Shown piece by piece: positions 57,819 to 64,000 of a DNA stretch of 64,000 nt (positions are counted from its first letter, which is position 1; each line of letters starts with the position of its first letter). Below the pieces are notes generated by a model. It saw only the letters and a program-made list of their open reading frames with translations, had not been told where the DNA came from and did no database searches. The translations under genes and the position numbers were made by a program. Source of the DNA: Buxus sempervirens (Eukaryota > Streptophyta > Magnoliopsida > Buxales > Buxaceae); NCBI GenBank assembly GCA_947561395.2, contig OX387187.1:27075829-27139828 (forward strand), given 5' to 3'.

Positions 57819-59645
57819 ATGGCTGTCATCGTTTTTCCTTCCTTGCTTTATTTTCTTCTTTTACTTCTTCCTATTCTCACTTTACTCATTCTCAACCACT
57901 ACACCAGAAAACTCAAGCAAGCAAAGCTTCCTCCTGGCCCTCCTAAGCTACCCATAATAGGTAACCTGCATCAACTTGGTAAAATCCCTCACTACTCATT
58001 ATTTCAACTTTCTAAGATATATGGCCCCATCATGTTGTTGCACCTTGGGCGTGTACCCACCCTTGTAGTTTCTTCTGCTGAGATAGCAAAACAAGTCTTG
58101 AAAACACAAGATCTTGATTGCTGTAGTAGGCCTCTCCATGTTGGGTCTAGAAGGCTTTCTTATAATTTCTTAGATATTGCTTTCTCACCATATAGTCACA
58201 ACTGGAGGGAGTTGAGAAAGCTTTGTATTCTTGAGTTATTTAGCACCAAAAGGGTGCAGTCATTTAGACTGTTGAGGGAAAAAGAGGTTGCTTCCTTCAT
58301 AAAATCCATCTCTCAAGCTTCATCATCAAGTGTAATCAACCTCAGAGAGCAGTTGTCCTCTCTATTAGATGGCATAGTCTGTAAGATGGCTTTTGGTAAC
58401 AGTTGTCCAGGAAGAGAACTTGATATTAGCAGATTCCTGGAAGTAAAAACTGAAGCCTTGGCCATTTTGGGTGGTTCCTCTGCATCTGACCTTTTTGGGC
58501 CAATTGGGTTGATCTGGGACACATTCAGTGGCTATCATGCAAGGATTGACAAGATTTTCCATGAATTGGATGATTTCTACCAACAGGTTATTGATGACCA
58601 CCTTGATCCAAACAGGCTGCAACCTGAAACTAAAGATATCATAGACGTCATGCTTAGATTGCAGAAAGACGAATCAAATGTAATTCATATCACAAAGGAG
58701 CATATCAAGGCGATGATCATGGTATATCTCTATATTTTCTTTTCCTTTGCTTTCGTTGATCACTTCAAATTCTCAACCTCATAACAAAGCGATTTTTTTT
58801 CTTATTTTTTGGGCTTCTGAAATAAAAAAAAAGGTACATTTAAAAGGTAAAATAAATATTTGGTTCGTAACCTATGAAGTAATTTTTTGCTGCTTAGTTG
58901 ATGCAAGGAAAAAAAGAAAAGGGGCCATTTTTTAGCTTTTAAAGAAAAGGAACTAATCAATGATATTCAATGGAAGTGGGACTACTGAAACAATGAAAGT
59001 TGATAGCTATTTATGTTTGCAATTGCAATATAGAACATCTTTCTTGGTGGAACTACAAGTCCTGTTGTGACAATAGAGTGGGCAATGGTGGAGCTTATTA
59101 AAAACCCAAGAGTGATGAAGATAGCACAAGAGGAAATTCGAAGTTATATTGGAAGGAAAGGGATGGTAAATGAAAGCGATCTTGTTCAGCTTCAATACCT
59201 TCAAATGGTGCTAAAAGAGACTCTAAGATTGCATGCTCCAGGAACACTTTTACTCCCACGTGAAACGGTACGTCACTGCAAGATCAATGGATATGACATC
59301 TACCCCAAAACAAGACTATATGTGAATGTATGGTCTCTAGCGAGAGATCCCAAATATTGGGACAACCCAAATGAATTCAGACCAGAAAGGTTTGAAAACA
59401 AGTCTATTGATTTCAAAGGTCAAGATTTTGAGTTCTTGCCATTTGGAGCTGGTAGAAGGGCTTGCCCTGCAATATATATGGGGACAGTAATAATGGAGCT
59501 TACATTGGCAAATCTTCTATGTAGCTTTGATTGGGAGTTGCCCTACGGGATGGCAAAAGAAGATATCGACATGAATGACGTAGTTTCTGGTGTTGCAGTT
59601 CAAAAGAAAACAGCACTTGAGCTTGTGCCCATACGTTATTTCTAA
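57819..59645 (+). CDS. Cytochrome P450, CYP71 clan (71B-like), intact
   Basis: A two-exon gene for a 504-residue membrane-anchored monooxygenase of the endoplasmic reticulum. It would use O2 and electrons from NADPH-P450 reductase; the substrate is unknown, though specialised metabolism is usual for CYP71. Exon 1 is 57,819-58,721, the intron 58,722-59,033 (GT..AG, phase 0) and exon 2 59,034-59,645. Motifs: N-terminal hydrophobic anchor (residues 4-24), hinge PPGPPKLP, I-helix GGTTS near residue 306, KETLR (ExxR, 363-366), FRPERF near 416 and haem loop FGAGRRACP with Cys445. The residue two after the Cys is Ala where Gly is usual. An in-frame ATG at 57,777 would add 14 residues; I chose 57,819 because it gives the normal anchor and is shared with the paralogue. 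Confidence 0.93.
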
Positions 59646-60452
59646 CAATGTAAACAAAGGAGTCTAATGTTATTATAGGCAATGAACTCAAATGTCATTA
59701 ACTTTTATAGTTGTTTTATGTTGATCGGTATGTTGAAATTATAAATTTCCCAATCATGTATAAATGCAGTTTGGTATTTGGATAAAAAGGATAAAAGGGA
59801 ATATGACCCACTACTCCTTGGGCTTCCTATAGCTCTCCCGATTTCCAGTTGTTGCAAACTTTACTCCTCTCCCAACCCCCCCACACCCCACCCCACCACC
59901 ACACCACCACCACCACCACCCCCCCCCCACCCCCCCCAGCTATCTTTGATTGGATATCCAATAGGCTTAATTACTAGCCAAATTAAAGCAAAATATGACC
60001 ATCAGGATGCCATTGGTCTGACCCGAATACAAGAATAGGCTTTGCCACATCAAAGGCAAATCCGAATTGATGCAAGCAAAGCTGTCAGCAACTGTGGCAA
60101 AGTTTACTGATTCTTCTCAAATCCAATCAAACGTCTTCTTCAGTCTAAAAGATGAAAGAAAGGAGGGAATTTGGTCATTGTTACAATTGTGATGAAAAGT
60201 TCATGCCAAGACAAAATGGACAACTCAAATTATTTCTTGGATGGTATGGCATGAAGAAGGGTGACACAATAAAGGATGACCCACAAAATAGGTGGAGAAT
60301 TGCAAAAAGATTAGTAAAACATAGCTGAAGCACAACCAATCCCACGCACAAGCAATCATAGGCACAAGCAATATATCGTTACACACATATAACTTTCTTT
60401 GATTGTTTATGTTTTTTTTTCTTTTTCCTTTTACTGAGTTGGTGATCATCAG
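59646..60452. other. P450 3' flank shared with the left paralogue
   Basis: Colinear with 9,407-10,050, with small indels. A CCA/C-rich microsatellite (59,871-59,938) has grown here where the left copy has a plain CT-rich stretch. No gene is recognised. Confidence 0.7.
59871..59938. repeat. C-rich and (CCA)n low-complexity tract
   Basis: A run of CCCCAC and CCA units. The matching place in the left paralogue's flank (about 9,590-9,620) has no such run. Confidence 0.85.
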
Positions 60453-60577
60453 GTTGAAGTGGAAGCTCTAGTGATACAAGGGCCAAACCTAGCCACATTA
60501 ATGAGCCAAGTGAAGAAGCTTGAAGTATCTATCTTGGTGTTGGGTCAGCAGAAACCATCTCCGCTTATCATAAACTG
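60453..60577 (+). pseudogene. Universal-stress-protein-like exon fragment
   Basis: After a CAG acceptor the frame reads VEVEALVIQGPNLATLMSQV, KKLEVSILVLGQQKPSPLI and then IN before a GTGGGT donor-like site. This resembles an internal exon of plant adenine-nucleotide-alpha-hydrolase (USP-like) proteins. The expected downstream exon was not found, so it is probably a leftover or carried fragment. Confidence 0.5.
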
Positions 60578-60616
60578 GTGGGTATTAAGCAATAATAAAA
60601 ATCTAAACCAGTAAAT

Positions 60617-60624
60617 CCCCTCTC

Positions 60625-60664
<40 letters not shown>
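60617..60664. repeat. (CT)n microsatellite
   Basis: About 48 bases of CT with one CCC interruption. Confidence 0.95.
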
Positions 60665-60667
<3 letters not shown>

Positions 60668-62399
60668 CTCAGTATGTATTTACATGTCTACTTCCTGCCT
60701 TGGAATCCAGTACTGTGAGCTTTAAACGCCTTTGAATTTTGATTGTGATAGGAACTGCAGATCCAGATTCCAATTAGTATCTACCACAGATTTCAAATCC
60801 TAAAACCTTTTAAGTACAGGGATGATGTAAGTCTTGGATCTTTCTGACATATCTTCCAATTATCTACTAAACAAATTTTCAGATATTGGACTGGTTTTCA
60901 GCTTCGGTCCTGGGTAGGAGACATGTTAGTTTGGGCCTTAAAATGGGCCAACCAAACAGAACTTTTACTTGCATAGTCTCGGGTGGGCTTGGCCTTATCT
61001 CAATCCAGTCCAAGTAGAGGCCATTAGTGCCTGCCCTTTCCTTGCTTTTAGTTTTAGTGTGAAGAATAAAGAATTAGTATTTAAGATTCTAACCAGCTTT
61101 ATTTTTTAAAAAAAATTCATATTTGGTATGAATACTAAATGCTAATACGATAATTTAATTTTTATTAGTTTTGCATGTAGGAGAAAAAAATGATCTTTCA
61201 TAAATTCACAAGCACAAATATCCTTTTCTTTTATTTCCTATGCATTGGTCCGCAGGCTGGGCCGAGTTTGGATTAAGATCAAGCTTGACCCCATTTAAAA
61301 GTAATTGGCCAAACTTAGCCTTACTCGTCTGAAACTTATCCTTTTCTTTTCTTTTTTTTTTTTTTTTTTGGTTTCAATTGGGCTCGGCCCAACCCAAACT
61401 AAATTTAAAGGTTTCACTATATGTATAAGGTTGACTCTCATATGTCAATGTTGTCAAAAAGGATCATCTAAGCAATCTTTCTTCTCCGTTATTATTTTTT
61501 AAACAATTTCATCATTTATTATTTTGTTTAAAAGTAATCTCTAAATTGCTATTTTAAAGAATATATGGAAACCCAAGCTTATTTGAATGAAGCTACATCT
61601 CAAGCATATATGGACAAATTTAAAAAATTTAGATGAAAGATTAAGAACATCTCATAAAGCATGCTTAATTGAATTTCATACCTTTATAGAAACCCAAGCT
61701 TATTTTATCAAAATAGGTTTATGTATAAATTAATATAGATATGAAATTTGCCATAGGAGGTCACATTCTATTTAATTCTTGCACATCAACACTATCGATA
61801 TAGAAACCGGCTCGAGAATGGGCCCCACATTCTTGAGGAAGTCTGGCCCAATCCAAATCCGATGACTCTACCATGAGTGTTAGGTCCCATAACCAGTGCT
61901 TGCTTGATGATTGGGCTTATTAGAAAGCCCAATTCAAGTTTATTTTAATCTAGTCCCATCAAAAGGCGTAATTTGTAGCAAAGGCAAAACAATCATTTTT
62001 TGATACTATTCCTAAGAAAATTATTGATTACACTATAGAACTCTCAAAATGATGAACAATAAAAAAAAAATTGCACTCAAAAGGCATTTAAAATGAAAAA
62101 GTAAGATGAGAAATATAGATAGGGAGGTCTTGAAAAGAAAAGAAAATGAAATTCTATTACGCACTAAACTTTTGAAAATATCTAAAACATCATAAGTCTT
62201 TGCTAATTTACAAAAATTAACCCCTAGATTTCAACGAACCATCTTTTTAAGCATGTGTTAGTAGGTTCTTCATTGGTGCATAAAAAATTCTTAAAAAATA
62301 TGGAAATTAATCCCCATGAAGTTTTAGTAATCATACTGTGTGAACAATGAGATTATTTCTGGCCTTAATTATGCAATTTGCAGACATGACTGGATTTTC
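60665..62399. other. Gene-free region
   Basis: AT-rich with GGGC- and GGCCCAA-rich words at 60,930-61,020, 61,250-61,400 and 61,810-61,930 that look like old repeat scraps. A T run lies at 61,350-61,369. No gene is recognised. Confidence 0.5.
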
Positions 62400-63480
62400 G
62401 TTCCAGTCTTTGTGTGTATCTTGGGCTTCGTCCATAGTACGAGTACTTCCTCTGTTATGATATTAACTTGGGTCGTCTCTTCATATCCAAAGACGTTAGA
62501 TTTAATGAAACCGAGTTTCCCTTTGCTACTAGATCCAAGCCCACCATATCATCTAAGCCCACCCATACCCTTCTTCCACTCCATCTATTCTAGGACCCGC
62601 TCATTCTCGTTCTTCACCCGACACTTCATCTTCTCTCTCATCCGATCCAACCTCTTCATCTACTCTCCCTGTTACATCTGTACACCCAGCTTCTACTCAC
62701 CATATCCACCACAAGTCCAACTCACCGCTACCGCTTCTGCCGATTCTGTTCTTGAAGATCCAAGTTGTTTTTCGATTGCTCAGATATATCCCGAATGGAG
62801 GAACGTCATGGCTCAAGAACTTAATGCCTTATTGATCAATGGATCTTGGTCACTTGTCCCTTCCTTTGAATCACATAATACAATACTCTGCAAATGGGTA
62901 TTCCGAACCAAACAGTTTGCCGATGGTTCGATTTAAGGCCAACCTTGTTGCAAAGGGCTTCTTACAACAATCGAGGGTCGATTATGATCACACGTTTAGC
63001 CCAGCACCAGTAGTTAAAACTACCACAATTCGGTTAGTTTTATCTCTTGTTGTTTCGAAAGGTTGGCCTATTTGTCAATATGATGTTCAAAATGCTTTCT
63101 TGCTTGGCCCCCTTACAGAGACAATGTACATGGCTCAGCCTCCTAGTTTTGTGCATCCACAATTTCCTCATAATGTCTGCAAATTGCATAAGGCCATTCA
63201 TGGCCTCAAATAGTCTCTTCATGCCTGGTATTCTCTCCTAAGCAGCTAGCTTCTCCAACTTAGTTTCTCTACGTACAGCTAGCTACTGCTGATTCATCCC
63301 TATTTGTGATGAACCATAAGAGAATGGTCCTTCTGGAACATGCTATTCAGTTAGTTTGTTATGAAATCCATTCGAATATTCCTTTCTGTTTTGCTTATAT
63401 AAACACATCCAGGTTCATTACTGTTGTTAAGAAAGAAATGAAATAAAGCATTTCTTTCAGCTCTTAAATCATCGATCTCT
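62400..63480 (+). mobile_element. Ty1/copia relic (RT fragment, possible LTR)
   Basis: A fossil. The reverse-transcriptase start is recognisable (WVFRTKQFADGS, LVAKGFLQQSRVDYDHTFSP, CQYDVQNAFLLG) at about 62,780-63,215, preceded by a serine/proline-rich stretch. Bases 63,240-63,480 have a TATATAAAC box and AAATAAAGCATTTCTTTCAG and may be LTR-derived. The catalytic YVDD part, integrase and gag are not seen. It is broken, truncated and unrelated in detail to the element at 2,557-7,463. Confidence 0.7.
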
Positions 63481-64000
63481 ATGTTTTCAGTTCTAACATG
63501 GGAGATGAAAGGATCACCTCATCTTGTTCAATCGGACTTGGAATTCAAACCATTCATTCGGCTGGTCTCCACCAAACTTTTTTCTTTAAACCTCTCCACA
63601 AACACAGGTTGTATTTAACTGCTTAAATTTTGCAATGGAAAATGGGTGTTACAACAACTATTATGCATCCATCTCCATGAACAGAAGGCAAAAAAATGTA
63701 AATCAGATGGAGAACAATGGTTTGGCTGTGCAGTTTGTCATAGCTGAACCATGAACCATTCAATTCCAAACACTTATTCTAGTTAGTTCATCCATTTGTA
63801 CAACATGAAACTAAATCAGTTAAAGCTCATAATACCTTGTATGGCGAGACTTCTCTTGGCTTCAGGAGCTCATTTGCGCAGCACTAGGGTTATTCCTATC
63901 AGTGCTTAGGATTTGTGAATATCTCTGTAGCTCTGTTTCTAAGCTAACAGAGATCCTCTCTTCCCTAAAGATCCCTCCCTCTCTTTTAGCTCTCAGTTGC
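63481..64000. other. Right edge, nothing recognised
   Basis: No gene, repeat or RNA is recognised. A CT-rich end (63,950-63,995) may be the start of a gene leader outside the window. Confidence 0.4.

Overview
The window is nuclear DNA of a dicot plant, probably a woody one. It is AT-rich, has plant-type introns and CYP71-type P450 genes, and carries typical plant elements: copia with an initiator-Met-tRNA primer site, Mutator-like elements (MULEs) with Ulp1 and plant-mobile-domain genes, hAT, PIF/Harbinger and an endogenous caulimovirid. The species cannot be named from the sequence. Only one gene looks whole, the cytochrome P450 at 57,819-59,645. Almost everything else is transposon or virus relic, or a fragment of a host gene carried or left behind.

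Layout. 1-2,497: gene-poor flank with small tandem duplications and a relic of the P450 upstream region. 2,498-9,406: a second P450 gene, split inside exon 1 by a young copia element (2,557-7,463, 407-bp LTRs, 5-bp target duplication). 9,407-11,440: shared P450 downstream flank and a 135-bp tandem repeat. 11,441-12,967: a Harbinger-type element carrying a piece of a cellulose-synthase-like D gene and a ubiquitin-like piece. 12,985-14,312 and 37,657-38,993: an inverted pair of 1.3-kb blocks, each carrying the last four exons of flap endonuclease 1 (FEN1). 16,200-36,820: a Mutator-like block. It holds a Ulp1-type protease gene on the + strand, a receptor-kinase fragment, a GRF zinc-finger gene facing away from an unknown small gene, a plant-transposon-protein gene, and a plant-mobile-domain gene next to a MULE transposase (both - strand). 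The transposase is split by a 3.3-kb solo LTR. Three arrays of an unusual 22-bp minisatellite lie in this block.

41,231-50,866: an endogenous caulimovirid (movement protein, coat protein, protease-RT-RNase H and an extra 3' frame) inserted in TA-rich tandem repeats, plus a 1.2-kb solo LTR in the same repeat. 51,716-54,995: a decayed hAT element, next to a 709-bp Harbinger-like MITE. 56,690-56,945: a second, more worn caulimovirid RT fragment. 57,369-57,540: a foldback MITE just upstream of the intact P450. 60,453-60,577: one exon of a universal-stress-protein-like gene. 62,400-63,480: a copia relic.

The two P450 genes share coding sequence, intron position, 3' flank and a short upstream block, so they are paralogues from one duplication. 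The right-hand one is probably functional. The left-hand one was still an open 505-codon gene when copia landed in it. Boundaries, splice sites and family names come from reading the sequence by eye; no database search was run.
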